From positions 2,480,001-2,544,000 of the forward strand of contig NZ_LT607754.1 in assembly GCF_900090285.1 (NCBI RefSeq): a stretch of DNA of 64,000 nt, in the 5' to 3' direction. Position 1 is the stretch's first letter, and each line of letters begins with the position of its first letter. The notes under the pieces were generated by a model. That model did not search any database and was not told the origin of the DNA. It saw nothing but the letters and a program-made list of their open reading frames with translations. Made by a program: the position numbers and the translations under genes. The DNA is from Micromonospora inositola. Lineage in GTDB: Bacteria; Actinomycetota; Actinomycetes; Mycobacteriales; Micromonosporaceae. This document shows positions 1 through 9,073 of the stretch, in pieces.

Positions 1-402
1 GAGCACCGTGCCACCGGCGGCCACCCGGGCCAGCGCGTCCAGGAACTCGTCGATCGCGGCTACCCGGTCCTTGAGCAGGTAGCCGATCCCGCCGCCGCCG
101 GCCCCGCCGGTGGTCGCCAGCAGGTCGTCGGCGTACGACACCTCGACGTACTGGGAGAGCACCAGCACCGGCGTACGCGGCACCAGCCGGCGTGCCTCCA
201 CCGCGGCCCGGAGCCCCTCGTCGGTGTGCGAGGGCGGCATCCGGACGTCCACCACCGAGACGTCCGGCCGGTGCGTCACCACCGCCTCGACCAGCGCGTC
301 GCCGTCACCGACGGCGGCCACCACCTCGTGTCCCGATTCGGTCAGCAGCCGGACCAGCCCCTCCCGGAGCAGCACGGCGTCGTCCGCGATCACCACCCGC
401 AT
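1..402 (-). CDS. Response regulator, receiver domain (3' end outside window)
   Basis: The visible N-terminal part starts MRVVIADDAVLLREGL, a typical receiver-domain opening with the acidic pair, and contains VSVVDVRMPP, whose second Asp is the expected phosphorylation site. A lysine in YLLKD sits where the conserved receiver Lys is expected. The C-terminal output domain lies beyond the left edge; in this family it is usually a LuxR/NarL helix-turn-helix, but that is inference. It lies 85 bp downstream of, and on the same strand as, a histidine kinase with a HisKA_3-type His box, so the two very probably form one two-component system. The ATG at 402 gives the full receiver fold. Confidence 0.9.
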   Translation of the reverse strand, partial: MRVVIADDAVLLREGLVRLLTESGHEVVAAVGDGDALVEAVVTHRPDVSVVDVRMPPSHTDEGLRAAVEARRLVPRTPVLVLSQYVEVSYADDLLATTGGAGGGGIGYLLKDRVAAIDEFLDALARVAAGGTVL

Positions 403-487
403 GGTTCCGGTGTCTACCACGCCGCCGCCACCGGGACGCCCGCCCCGGCTCCCGACCGGCCCGGCGGGGCCGGTGAGGTCGGCCGGT

Positions 488-1789
488 TCACCGGGGCAGC
501 TCGGCGCGGATCTCGGTCGGCCCGCCGGCCGGGCTGACCACGTCGAGCGTGCCGCCGGTGGCCCGGACCCGGTCGGCGATGCCGACCAGCCCGTGCCCCT
601 TGGCCAGGTGGGCGCCGCCCACCCCGTCGTCCCGTACGGCGACCTCCAGCCGGCCGACCCGGCGGGTGACCTCGACCTGGCACGAGGTGGCCTGGCTGTG
701 CTTGGCGACGTTGGTCAGCGCCTCCGCCACCACGAAGTACGCGGTGTTCTCCACCGCCGGGTCGAGCCGCCCGGTGGGCGTGCCCAGCTCGGGGTCGATC
801 ACCAGCTCGACCGGGACCAGGGCGCGGGCGGCGAGGGCGGCCAGGGCGCTGGGCAGGCCGCGGTCGACCAGGATCGGCGGGGCGATGCCCCGGGACAGGG
901 CGCGCAGCTCGCCGAGGGTCTCCCGGGTCTGGGTGACCGCCTCGTCCAGGGTCCGGCGGGCCGCCTCCGGGTCCGCGGCGAGCTGCTGGCGGGCCCGGCT
1001 CAGGTCCATGGCGAGCCGGACCAGGCGCTGCTGCGGGCCGTCGTGGATGTCGCGTTCCAGCCGGCGCAGGGCAGACGCCTCGGCCGAGGCGGCGGCGCGC
1101 TTCTGCTCCTCGAGGGTGGTGATCCGGTTGCGCATCTCGGCCATCCCGGTCAGCAGGGAGCGGGCCAGGCCGGCCTGGAGCAGGGCACAGGCCCGGGCCA
1201 GCAGCGGCAGGGTGAACAGGCAGAACACGCCGAGCGCGGTGTTCAGGGCGATCCGCGCGCCGGCCCCGTCGCCCATCCCGAGGAGCTGGCTGAGGTCCTG
1301 GTCGTCCGGGCCGCGCGGGATGGCCCAGTCGTACGCGCCGTAGAGCGTGCCGGCGACGGCGACCGCCCACCAGACGAGCAGCAGCACGAAGGTCGGCAGC
1401 GCCACCAGCAGCTTCAACAGGCCGTGCGCCAGGTCGAGCCAGGACTGCGCGTCGCGCATCGGGACGAAGACCCGCCGCCAGAGCTTCGCGCCCGGCTCGG
1501 GGACCAGGTACTCGGGGCGGACCCGGGGTTGGCGCAGCACGGCGGGGAGCCGCAGCCGCTCGATGTCGGCCAGCCCGCGGGCCACGTAGAGGGTGCCGGC
1601 GAGGACCGGCAGGCCGACGGTGGTCACCAGCAGGCCGGCGCTGAGTGAGATCCCCGCCACCACGACCACCAGGCCGGCGAGGGCCAGGGGCAGGCCGAGC
1701 AGCACGTAGCCGGAGTCGCGCAGGAGCTGACGGGTGACCCCGCGGACGGGTGTCGGAGCCGGCGTGGCGGCCAGGGAAATGGCGGTCAT
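488..1789 (-). CDS. Membrane sensor histidine kinase (NarL/DesK-type partner)
   Basis: 433-residue kinase. Hydrophobic segments near residues 28-70, 125-150 and 183-205 form a membrane sensor region. A coiled coil near 215-245 leads into the dimerisation box ERDIHDGPQQRLV with phosphoacceptor His249, the HisKA_3 signature of kinases paired with LuxR-type regulators. The C-terminal ATPase domain carries EALTNVAKHS (N box) and DDGVGGA (G box). The sensor part resembles the putative-sensor domain common in actinobacterial kinases; the ligand is unknown. It precedes the response regulator at 1-402 in transcription order. Confidence 0.92.
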   Translation of the reverse strand: MTAISLAATPAPTPVRGVTRQLLRDSGYVLLGLPLALAGLVVVVAGISLSAGLLVTTVGLPVLAGTLYVARGLADIERLRLPAVLRQPRVRPEYLVPEPGAKLWRRVFVPMRDAQSWLDLAHGLLKLLVALPTFVLLLVWWAVAVAGTLYGAYDWAIPRGPDDQDLSQLLGMGDGAGARIALNTALGVFCLFTLPLLARACALLQAGLARSLLTGMAEMRNRITTLEEQKRAAASAEASALRRLERDIHDGPQQRLVRLAMDLSRARQQLAADPEAARRTLDEAVTQTRETLGELRALSRGIAPPILVDRGLPSALAALAARALVPVELVIDPELGTPTGRLDPAVENTAYFVVAEALTNVAKHSQATSCQVEVTRRVGRLEVAVRDDGVGGAHLAKGHGLVGIADRVRATGGTLDVVSPAGGPTEIRAELPR

Positions 1790-2201
1790 GCCATGAGGCT
1801 ATGGGCGACGGCCGGCCGGACCCATCCCGTGCGCCGGCCTCTCCGGGGTGGGGTTCTCCCTACCGGGGCCGGTCGGCCGGACCGGCGACGCGAGTGAAAC
1901 TCGACCCAGATCAGCGGTGACACAGCGCGACGGAGGGCGTGCGATTGGTCAGAGAAGTCGGGATTGAGCAATAATCGTCGAGCGGCGCCGATGGAGCGCG
2001 TCAGATCGATCTTGTGGAATGGAGGGGCAGGTGGAGGCGCGTCGCGAGCCAGCAAGATCGCGATTTGTGCACGTCTTCACAAGCGCCTACTCTGTAGTTC
2101 CGACGCGCCCTGCTAGCACAGCCGGCAACATCGGTCGCCAGCGGGAGTCCCGAAACGACCGGACGACGACGCTGGTCGAGGATCGCACCGCACGGAGTCT
2201 C
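1790..2201. other. Divergent spacer between kinase and rex
   Basis: This 412-bp gap separates the leftward kinase from rightward rex. It is less GC-rich than the flanking genes and holds the Rex-box-like palindrome annotated separately. No credible gene was seen in it. The long rex leader, about 120 nt after the palindrome, suggests that the rex promoter lies at or just after the palindrome. Confidence 0.6.
2065..2082. promoter_or_regulatory. Rex operator (ROP box)
   Basis: TTGTGCACGTCTTCACAA is an 18-bp interrupted palindrome differing at one position from the published Rex consensus TTGTGAAnnnnTTCACAA. It lies about 120 bp upstream of the rex ATG. In Streptomyces coelicolor Rex represses its own rex-hemACD operon through such a site, so the position and gene content fit NADH/NAD+-responsive autoregulation of haem synthesis. 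Confidence 0.85.
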
Positions 2202-2972
2202 ATGAGTCAGCACCGTCACCCTGGCGCGCCCGGCCGCGCCGGTGCCATACCGGCGCTCCCGGACCTGCCCGAGGCGACCGTCGCGCGGCTCCCGGAATAC
2301 CTCCGCGCGCTGCACAACCTCGCCGACAGCGGACACGAGACGGTCTCCAGCGAGGGCCTGGCGAACGCCGCCGGCGTCAACTCGGCCAAGCTCCGCAAGG
2401 ACCTCTCCCACCTCGGCTCGTACGGCACCCGGGGCGTCGGCTACGACGTGGCCCTGCTGATCGACCAGATCGAGTCCGTGCTCGGGCTCAACGAGTGCCG
2501 CTCGGTCGCCCTGGTCGGCGTGGGTAATCTCGGTCACGCCCTCGCGGGGTACGACGGCTTCGCCAGCCGCGGCTTCCGGATCGCCGCGCTCTTCGACGCG
2601 GACCCGTCCCGGGTCGGCGAGCAGATAAACGGGCTGGTCGTCCGGCATGTCGACGAGCTGCCCCGGGTCGCCGTCGAGGCGTCGATCTCGATCGGCGTGA
2701 TCGCCACCCCCGCGCCGGCCGCCCAGGCGGTGGCCGACCAGCTCGTCGCCGTCGGCGTGACGAGCATCCTCAACTTCGCTCCGTGCGTACTCTCGGTTCC
2801 GGAGGGGGTCGACGTCCGCAAGGTCGACCTCGCGATCGAGCTGCAGATCCTGTCCTTCCACGAGCACCGCAAGGCGTCGCTGACCGCGCTCCCCGCCACC
2901 GGCGGGTCCGCCCTCACCGCCCTGCCCGGCGGGCTCGCGGCCACCGACACCCAGGAGGCGATCGGCACGTGA
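2202..2972 (+). CDS. rex: Redox-sensing transcriptional repressor Rex
   Basis: 256-residue Rex. The N-terminal winged helix (about residues 25-90) contains the recognition region NSAKLRKDLSHLGSYGTRGVGY. A Rossmann NAD(H) domain follows, with VALVGVGNLGHALAGYDGF near residue 102. The family binds DNA when NADH/NAD+ is low and releases it when NADH rises. An open frame extends upstream, but ATG 2202 (MSQHRHP) was chosen because family conservation begins shortly after it. The stop overlaps the GTG start of hemA by 4 nt, so rex heads a translationally coupled haem operon. A near-consensus Rex box lies upstream. Confidence 0.95.
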   Translation: MSQHRHPGAPGRAGAIPALPDLPEATVARLPEYLRALHNLADSGHETVSSEGLANAAGVNSAKLRKDLSHLGSYGTRGVGYDVALLIDQIESVLGLNECRSVALVGVGNLGHALAGYDGFASRGFRIAALFDADPSRVGEQINGLVVRHVDELPRVAVEASISIGVIATPAPAAQAVADQLVAVGVTSILNFAPCVLSVPEGVDVRKVDLAIELQILSFHEHRKASLTALPATGGSALTALPGGLAATDTQEAIGT

Positions 2973-4363
2973 AACTGCTCGCCGTCGGCGCGTCCTACCG
3001 CACCGCTCCGGTCGCCACGCTGGAGCAGCTGGCGGTCGCCCCCGCCGATCTCACCCGCACCCTGGACCGCCTGCTCGCCCAGCCGTACGTCGCCGAGGCG
3101 GTGCTCGTCTCCACCTGCAACCGGGTGGAGGTCTACGCGGCCGTCTCCGGCTTCCACGGCGGACTCGGCGACATCTGCGCCGTCCTGGCCGAGCAGGCCG
3201 GCGCCCCGCCCGCGGCGCTCGCCAACCACCTCTACGTGCACTACGACGCCGCCGCCGTCGACCACGTCTTCCGGGTCGCCGCCGGGCTGGACTCGATGGT
3301 GGTCGGCGAGGCGCAGATCCTCGGCCAGCTCCGGGACGCGTACCACTGGGCCAGCGGCACCGACTCCGCCGGCCGCCTGCTGCACGAGCTGATGCAGCAG
3401 GCGCTGCGGGTCGGCAAGCGCGCGCACGCCGAGACCAACATCGACCGGGCCGGTCAGAGCGTGGTCACCGCCGCCCTGGACCTGGCCGCCGGCTTCCTCG
3501 ACGGCGACCTCTCCGGCCGGCCCGCCATGGTGGTCGGGGCCGGCGCGATGGGCTCGCTGGGCGTGGCGACGCTCTCCCGGCTGGGCGCCGGGCCGCTCAC
3601 CGTGACCAACCGCGGCGCCGACCGGGCCGTCCGGCTCGCCGAGTCGTACGGCGCGAACGCCGTGCCGATGGCCCAACTGGTCGACGCGCTCTCCGCAGTG
3701 GACATCGTAGTGGCCGCCACCGCGGCCACCGAACCGGTCCTCACCCTCGACGTGGTGACCCGGGCGCTGGCTCGCCGGGACACCGACCGGGGTCCGCTGG
3801 TCCTGCTCGACCTGGCCGTGCCGCGCGACGTCGCGCAGGGCGTCGCGGAGCTGACCGGGGTCGAGGTGATCGACATCGACCGGATGGCCGCGATCCTCGC
3901 CGACGGGCCGGCCGCCGCCGACGCCGCCGAGGTGACCCGGATCGTCGCCGGCGAGGTCGAGGCGTTCCTGTCCTGGCTGCGCGGCGCCGACGTGGCGCCC
4001 ACCGTGGCCGCCCTGCGCGGCCACGCCGACGACGTGGTCACCGCCGAGCTGCGCCGGCTCGCCCAGCGCCGCCCCGACTTCACCGACGACCAGCGCGCCG
4101 AGGTCGCCCGGACGGTGCACCGGGTGGTGCAGCGGCTGCTGCACCAGCCCACCGTGCGGGTCCGCCAGCTCGCCGCCGAGCCGGGCGGCGACCAGTACGC
4201 CGCCCTGCTGCGCGAGCTGTTCGACCTGGAGGTGCCGCAGACCTCCCCGGTCGACACCGTCCCCGACGTGGTCGAGACCGACGCGGCCGGACGGCCGTCG
4301 TTCGAGGTCGCGGACGTGCCGGTGACCGACTCCGACGTCCCGTCCACCGGAGGTGCCCGATGA
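2969..4363 (+). CDS. hemA: Glutamyl-tRNA reductase
   Basis: 464 residues. Catalyses NADPH-dependent reduction of glutamyl-tRNA to glutamate-1-semialdehyde, the first committed step of C5-pathway tetrapyrrole synthesis. The catalytic domain has SYRTAPVATLEQLA and VSTCNRVEVYA with nucleophilic Cys50, followed by GLDSMVVGEAQILGQ. The NADP domain carries VVGAGAMGSLG, and the C-terminal helical dimerisation domain ends in a variable acidic tail. GTG start at 2969 overlaps rex by GTGA, and the stop overlaps hemC by ATGA, so translation is coupled through the operon. Confidence 0.96.
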   Translation: MKLLAVGASYRTAPVATLEQLAVAPADLTRTLDRLLAQPYVAEAVLVSTCNRVEVYAAVSGFHGGLGDICAVLAEQAGAPPAALANHLYVHYDAAAVDHVFRVAAGLDSMVVGEAQILGQLRDAYHWASGTDSAGRLLHELMQQALRVGKRAHAETNIDRAGQSVVTAALDLAAGFLDGDLSGRPAMVVGAGAMGSLGVATLSRLGAGPLTVTNRGADRAVRLAESYGANAVPMAQLVDALSAVDIVVAATAATEPVLTLDVVTRALARRDTDRGPLVLLDLAVPRDVAQGVAELTGVEVIDIDRMAAILADGPAAADAAEVTRIVAGEVEAFLSWLRGADVAPTVAALRGHADDVVTAELRRLAQRRPDFTDDQRAEVARTVHRVVQRLLHQPTVRVRQLAAEPGGDQYAALLRELFDLEVPQTSPVDTVPDVVETDAAGRPSFEVADVPVTDSDVPSTGGAR

Positions 4364-5328
4364 CCGCCCCCCTGCGCCTCGGCACGCGGGGCAGCGCCCT
4401 GGCGATGGCCCAGTCCGGCCAGGTCGCCGAGGCCCTCACCGCGGCGACCGGCCGCGAGGTCGAGCTGGTCGAGGTGGTGACCGCCGGCGACCGCTCCACG
4501 GCCCCGGTGCACCGGCTCGGCGTCGGCGTCTTCGTCTCCGCCCTGCGGGACGCGCTGACCGCTCGCACCATCGACTTCGCCGTCCATTCGTACAAGGACC
4601 TGCCGACGGCGGGGGCCCCCGGGCTGCACATCGCGGCGGTGCCGCCCCGGCAGGACCCGCGCGACGCGCTGGTCGCCAAGGGCGGCCGTACGCTCGCCGA
4701 GCTGCCGCCCGGCGCGGTGGTCGGCACCGGTGCGCTGCGCCGCATCGCCCAGCTGCACGCGCTCGGCATGCAGTTGGAGGTCACCCCGATCCGGGGCAAC
4801 GTTGACACCCGCCTCGGTCGGGTGCTCGGCCCGGACGCCGACCTCGACGCCGTCGTCCTGGCCCGCGCCGGGTTGGCCCGGCTCGGCCGGACCGACGTGA
4901 TCACCGAGACGCTCGACCCGATGCTGATGCTGCCCGCGCCCGCCCAGGGCGCGCTGGCCGTGGAGTGCCGGATCGACGACCCGGACCTGGTCGAGCTGCT
5001 CGCGGTGCTCGACCACGCACCGTCCCGCGCCGCGGTTACCGCGGAGCGGGCGCTGCTGGCCACCCTGGAGGCCGGGTGCACCGCGCCCGTCGCCGCCTAC
5101 GGCGAACTCGCCGAGGGTGAGGCCGGCGAGGAGATCTACCTGCGCGGGGCGGTGATCAGCCCGGACGGTACCCGTGACCTCCGGCTGTCCCGCACCGGAA
5201 CGCCCGCCGACGCGGCGGAGATCGGCAAGGCACTCGCCGCCGAACTCCTCGAACTCGGCGCCGACTCGATCCTCGGCCAAGAAGGACACGCCGGCCCGGG
5301 GACCCAGCAATTTGGGAGCACAGAATGA
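4360..5328 (+). CDS. hemC: Porphobilinogen deaminase (hydroxymethylbilane synthase)
   Basis: 322 residues. Polymerises four porphobilinogens to hydroxymethylbilane. Landmarks are LGTRGSALAMAQS at the N-terminus, VHSYKDLPT, the substrate-binding region LRRIAQLHAL...IRGNVDTRL, and EAGCTAPVAAY, whose Cys carries the dipyrromethane cofactor. Length is normal for the family. It overlaps hemA and the following hemD-type gene by 4 nt each. Confidence 0.96.
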   Translation: MTAPLRLGTRGSALAMAQSGQVAEALTAATGREVELVEVVTAGDRSTAPVHRLGVGVFVSALRDALTARTIDFAVHSYKDLPTAGAPGLHIAAVPPRQDPRDALVAKGGRTLAELPPGAVVGTGALRRIAQLHALGMQLEVTPIRGNVDTRLGRVLGPDADLDAVVLARAGLARLGRTDVITETLDPMLMLPAPAQGALAVECRIDDPDLVELLAVLDHAPSRAAVTAERALLATLEAGCTAPVAAYGELAEGEAGEEIYLRGAVISPDGTRDLRLSRTGTPADAAEIGKALAAELLELGADSILGQEGHAGPGTQQFGSTE

Positions 5329-6905
5329 CCCGCACCCGTAAGCCCGTAGGCCGCATCGCGTTCGTCGGGGCCGGCCCCGGCGACCCGGGCCTGCTGACCC
5401 GCCGGGCGCACGACGCCCTGGTCGACGCCGACCAGGTGGTGTACGACCGGGGAGTCCCCGAGTCGCTGCTCGACGCCGTCCGCGCCCAGGCCAAGTCCGA
5501 CGCCCAGTTCAGCCCCGCCGAGGGCGTACCGGGGGACGTGGCGAAGGTGCTGATCTCCGCGGCCCGCTCCGGGCAGAACGCGGTGCACCTGGTCGCCGGT
5601 GACCCGTTCGGCCACGACTCGGTGGTCAAGGAGGTGCAGGCGGTCGCGCGTACCGCCGCGCACTTCGAGGTGGTCCCGGGCATCGGCCAGGCCGAGGGCG
5701 TGGCCACCTACGCGGGTGTGCCGCTGCCGGGGGTGCGGACCGCTGCCGACGTCGAGGACGTCAGCACGCTGGACTTCGACGCGCTGGCCGCCGCCGCCGG
5801 TCGGGGCTCGCTGGCCCTGGCCGTGGACGCGGGCGACCTGGCCGCGGTCCGCGACGGCCTGCTCGCCGCCGGGGTGGACGGCACGACCGGCGTCGGCGTG
5901 ACCGGCGACGGCACCGGCGAGACGCAGTACACCACCACGTCGACCGTGGACTCGTTCGTCGCGGCGGCGCTCGGCTTCACCGGCCGGGTGGTGCTCACCA
6001 TCGGCGCGGGCGTCGGCCAGCGGGACAAGCTGAGCTGGTGGGAGAACCGGCCGCTGTACGGCTGGAAGGTGCTCGTTCCCCGGACCAAGGAGCAGGCCGG
6101 CGTGATGAGCGCCCGGCTGCGCGCGTACGGGGCGATCCCGTGCGAGGTGCCGACCATCGCGGTCGAGCCGCCGCGCACCCCCGCCCAGATGGAGCGGGCG
6201 GTCAAGGGCCTGGTCGACGGCCGGTACGCCTGGGTGATCTTCACCTCGGTGAACGCGGTCCGGGCGGTCTGGGAGAAGTTCGCCGAGCACGGCCTGGACG
6301 CCCGGCACTTCGGCGGCGTCAAGATCGCCTGCATCGGCGAGGCGACCGCCGACGCGGTCCGCGCCTTCGGCATCCAGCCGGAGCTGGTCCCGTCCGGGGA
6401 GCAGTCCTCCGAGGGGCTGCTGGCCGAGTTCTCGCCGCACGACGAGATCCTCGACCCGGTGGGCCGGGTGCTGCTGCCGCGCGCCGACATCGCCACCGAG
6501 ACCCTCGCCGCCGGGCTGACCGAGCGCGGCTGGGAGGTCGACGACGTGACCGCGTACCGGACCGTCCGGGCCGCCCCGCCGGCCGCCGAGATCCGCGACG
6601 CGATCAAGTCGGGCGGGTTCGACGCGGTGCTCTTCACCTCGTCCTCCACGGTCCGGAACCTGGTCGGCATCGCTGGGAAGCCGCACGCGCGTACCGTTGT
6701 TGCCGTCATCGGGCCCAAGACGGCGGAGACCGCGACGGAGTTCGGCCTGCGGGTCGACGTCCAGCCTCAGCACGCCTCGGTGCCCGACCTGGTGGAGGCG
6801 CTCGCCGCCTACGCCGTCGAGCTGCGCGAGAAGCTCGCCGCCATGCCGGCGAAGCAGCGCCGCGGCTCGAAGGTGCAGGGGCCGACCGCCCTGAGGTTCC
6901 GCTGA
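5325..6905 (+). CDS. hemD: Uroporphyrinogen-III synthase fused to a SUMT-like methyltransferase domain
   Basis: 526-residue two-domain protein. Residues about 1-240 match the tetrapyrrole (SUMT/CobA) methylase fold: VGAGPGDPGLLT, VYDRGVPE and VAGDPFGHD are recognisable. The usual catalytic text is altered, however: the KGGDPF and PGITSA blocks read LVAGDPFG and PGIGQAEG. Residues about 250-510 form uroporphyrinogen-III synthase, beginning GWKVLVPRTKEQ and containing IFTSVNAVRAV, PRADIATETL and FTSSSTVRNLVG. The fusion is standard in actinomycete haem operons. The synthase half should close hydroxymethylbilane to uroporphyrinogen III; activity of the methylase half is doubtful. Confidence 0.92.
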   Translation: MTRTRKPVGRIAFVGAGPGDPGLLTRRAHDALVDADQVVYDRGVPESLLDAVRAQAKSDAQFSPAEGVPGDVAKVLISAARSGQNAVHLVAGDPFGHDSVVKEVQAVARTAAHFEVVPGIGQAEGVATYAGVPLPGVRTAADVEDVSTLDFDALAAAAGRGSLALAVDAGDLAAVRDGLLAAGVDGTTGVGVTGDGTGETQYTTTSTVDSFVAAALGFTGRVVLTIGAGVGQRDKLSWWENRPLYGWKVLVPRTKEQAGVMSARLRAYGAIPCEVPTIAVEPPRTPAQMERAVKGLVDGRYAWVIFTSVNAVRAVWEKFAEHGLDARHFGGVKIACIGEATADAVRAFGIQPELVPSGEQSSEGLLAEFSPHDEILDPVGRVLLPRADIATETLAAGLTERGWEVDDVTAYRTVRAAPPAAEIRDAIKSGGFDAVLFTSSSTVRNLVGIAGKPHARTVVAVIGPKTAETATEFGLRVDVQPQHASVPDLVEALAAYAVELREKLAAMPAKQRRGSKVQGPTALRFR

Positions 6906-6923
6906 TCGCTAGGGAGGCTCCTC

Positions 6924-7907
6924 ATGCCGTACCCCGAGATCCGGCCCCGCCGGCTGCGCCGTAACGCCGCCGTGCGGCGGCTGGTTGCCGAGACCCGCGT
7001 CGATCCGGCCGAGCTGGTCGTGCCGATGTTCGTCAAGGAGGGGCTGGCCGAGCCGCGGCAGATCGCGTCGCTCCCGGGAGTGCTCCAGCACTCCCGGGAC
7101 TCGCTGCGCAAGGCCGCCGTCGAGGCGGTCCAGGCCGGCGTCGGCGGGATCATGCTCTTCGGGGTGCCCGCCGAGCGGGACGCCACCGGCTCCGGTGGCA
7201 TCGACCCGAACGGCATCCTCAACGTGGCGATCCGGGACGTGGTCGCCGAGGTCGGTGACGCCACGGTCGTGATGAGCGACCTCTGCTTGGACGAGTTCAC
7301 CTCGCACGGCCACTGCGGCCTGCTCACCCCGGACGGCGGCGTCGACAACGACGCCACCCTGGCCGCGTACGCCGACATGGCGGTGGCCCAGGCCATCGCC
7401 GGGGTCGGCGTGGTCGGGCCGTCCGGGATGATGGACGGCCAGGTCGGAGTGGTCCGCCGGGCCCTGGACGCCGCGGGCCACCAGGACGTCGCGGTGCTGG
7501 CGTACGCGGCGAAGTACGCCTCCGCGTTCTACGGCCCGTTCCGGGACGCGGTGGAGTCCGCTCTGGAGGGCGACCGGCGCACCTACCAGCAGGACCCGGC
7601 GAACCTGCGGGAGTCGCTGCGCGAGGTGGAGCTGGACGTGGCCGAGGGCGCCGACATGGTGATGGTCAAGCCGGCGCTGCCCTACCTCGACGTGGTGTCG
7701 GCGGTCCGGGCCGCGGTGGACGTCCCGGTCGCCGCCTACCAGGTCTCCGGCGAGTACGCGATGGTCGAGGCGGCCGCCGCAAACGGCTGGATCGACCGGG
7801 AGCGGGTGATGCTGGAGACGCTCACCTCGATCCGCCGGGCCGGCGCGCAGATCATCCTCACCTACTGGGCGGTCGAGGCCGCCCAGCTGCTCCGCGAGCG
7901 CTACTGA
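6924..7907 (+). CDS. hemB: Delta-aminolevulinic acid dehydratase (porphobilinogen synthase)
   Basis: 327 residues. Condenses two 5-aminolevulinates to porphobilinogen. Active-site blocks are [12 protein letters not shown] (first Lys) and [13 protein letters not shown] (Schiff-base Lys). The metal-site segment [14 protein letters not shown] keeps Cys at positions one and three but has Asp at the middle position, which points to a Mg2+-type rather than a three-Cys zinc enzyme. It starts 18 bp after hemD and probably closes the rex-hem operon, although hemB acts before hemC in the pathway. Its stop overlaps the convergent gene at 7901 by 7 bp, leaving no room for a terminator between them. Confidence 0.96.
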   Translation: MPYPEIRPRRLRRNAAVRRLVAETRVDPAELVVPMFVKEGLAEPRQIASLPGVLQHSRDSLRKAAVEAVQAGVGGIMLFGVPAERDATGSGGIDPNGILNVAIRDVVAEVGDATVVMSDLCLDEFTSHGHCGLLTPDGGVDNDATLAAYADMAVAQAIAGVGVVGPSGMMDGQVGVVRRALDAAGHQDVAVLAYAAKYASAFYGPFRDAVESALEGDRRTYQQDPANLRESLREVELDVAEGADMVMVKPALPYLDVVSAVRAAVDVPVAAYQVSGEYAMVEAAAANGWIDRERVMLETLTSIRRAGAQIILTYWAVEAAQLLRERY

Positions 7908-9073
7908 GCGCTGACGGTCACCACCCGGGCCAGCTCGGAGACGGAGTAGACCTTGCGGGCCGGCTGCGGTAGCTGCGCCCAGACCACGCGGACGGTGGTG
8001 TCGTCGGCCCAGGCGGCCCCCCAGGTGCCGCTGACCACGAGGCCGTAGACCACGCTCGCGGTCCCGATGAACTGGTCTGCCAGACGCTGTCCGCTGGTGG
8101 TGTCCAGGATCGCCATCCGGTACTCCCACTGGTGCCGACCGCTCGGACGGCCGTAGGGGATCGCGACGAGCCTGCCGTTCGGGGAGAGCCGGATCGACTG
8201 TGCGCAGTCGCCCTTCACCTCGAGGCGGGACTGCCGCCTCCCGTCGGCCAGTCGGAGCACGTCGACCTGGCACCGCTCCATGGACGGCCCGCTGGTCGCC
8301 GTCACCACCAGGCCCGCCGCCACGTCCACGGTCCCGAACAGCACCTCAGCGCGAACCTTCGAGGCGCGGATCAGGGTCTCCTCCCGGCCGGTGGCCAGCT
8401 CGTGGGCCACGAGGCCGACGTTGTCGCGGACGAGATACGCGTACCGCTCGTCGGCGCCGACGAGTTCGAGGCCCTGGCCCTTGACCCTGACCTCCCGGCT
8501 GCGCTGGATCCGACCGTCCGTGTCCAACAACATGAGCTTGATGGACAGACCCGCCACGTTCGGGCCGTCCCTGCGCTGCACACCGGGCATGAGGTCGGTG
8601 AGCTTGAGGCCGACCAGCCGCCCGTCGGGCAGGGCCACGTTGCTCTCCCACCCGGCGGGGACCCGGTGCCGGACCACCGAGCCGTCGGCCACCACCTCGT
8701 CCGCGGCGCCGCCCACCAGACCGATCTCGGGTCCGCCCCGGAGCGGCTTGGAGCTACCGCCGCCACCGGCGATGAACAGTCGCTGTGCCGGCGCAGGCGG
8801 CGGCGCCGGCGTGGTGGGACCGGCCCCGGTGGGCGGGGGCGACGGCGCGGACACCGGTGCGGCAGCCCGGTCGTCACCCGCGAGCAGCGGGACGGCGCCG
8901 CCGGTGAGGGCGACCAGCACGGCCAGTCCGGCCGCGGTTGCCGCGGCGCGCCGGCGACGTCGGGCACGGGCCCGTCGGCGCACGTTCGCCAGGTCCGCCA
9001 CGTGCGGTGCGGTGGCGCGCGCGGCGCGGTGCACCAGTTCGGTGAGGTCATCGGGTACGACGTCCACCGTCAC
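7901..9073 (-). CDS. Membrane-anchored beta-propeller-like protein, probable sigma-factor partner
   Basis: 390 residues. A short cytoplasmic N-terminus ([20 protein letters not shown]) and an Arg-rich stretch precede one membrane segment near residues 45-65. A Pro/Thr/Ala linker and a long extracytoplasmic part with repeated strand-rich units ([28 protein letters not shown]) suggest a TolB/WD-like propeller. The GTG start overlaps the stop of the upstream ECF sigma gene by 4 nt. This layout is the usual one for an anti-sigma or sensor of the cognate sigma factor. No ZAS His/Cys motif is visible, so the anti-sigma role is inference. Confidence 0.7.
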   Translation of the reverse strand: MTVDVVPDDLTELVHRAARATAPHVADLANVRRRARARRRRRAAATAAGLAVLVALTGGAVPLLAGDDRAAAPVSAPSPPPTGAGPTTPAPPPAPAQRLFIAGGGGSSKPLRGGPEIGLVGGAADEVVADGSVVRHRVPAGWESNVALPDGRLVGLKLTDLMPGVQRRDGPNVAGLSIKLMLLDTDGRIQRSREVRVKGQGLELVGADERYAYLVRDNVGLVAHELATGREETLIRASKVRAEVLFGTVDVAAGLVVTATSGPSMERCQVDVLRLADGRRQSRLEVKGDCAQSIRLSPNGRLVAIPYGRPSGRHQWEYRMAILDTTSGQRLADQFIGTASVVYGLVVSGTWGAAWADDTTVRVVWAQLPQPARKVYSVSELARVVTVSAQ

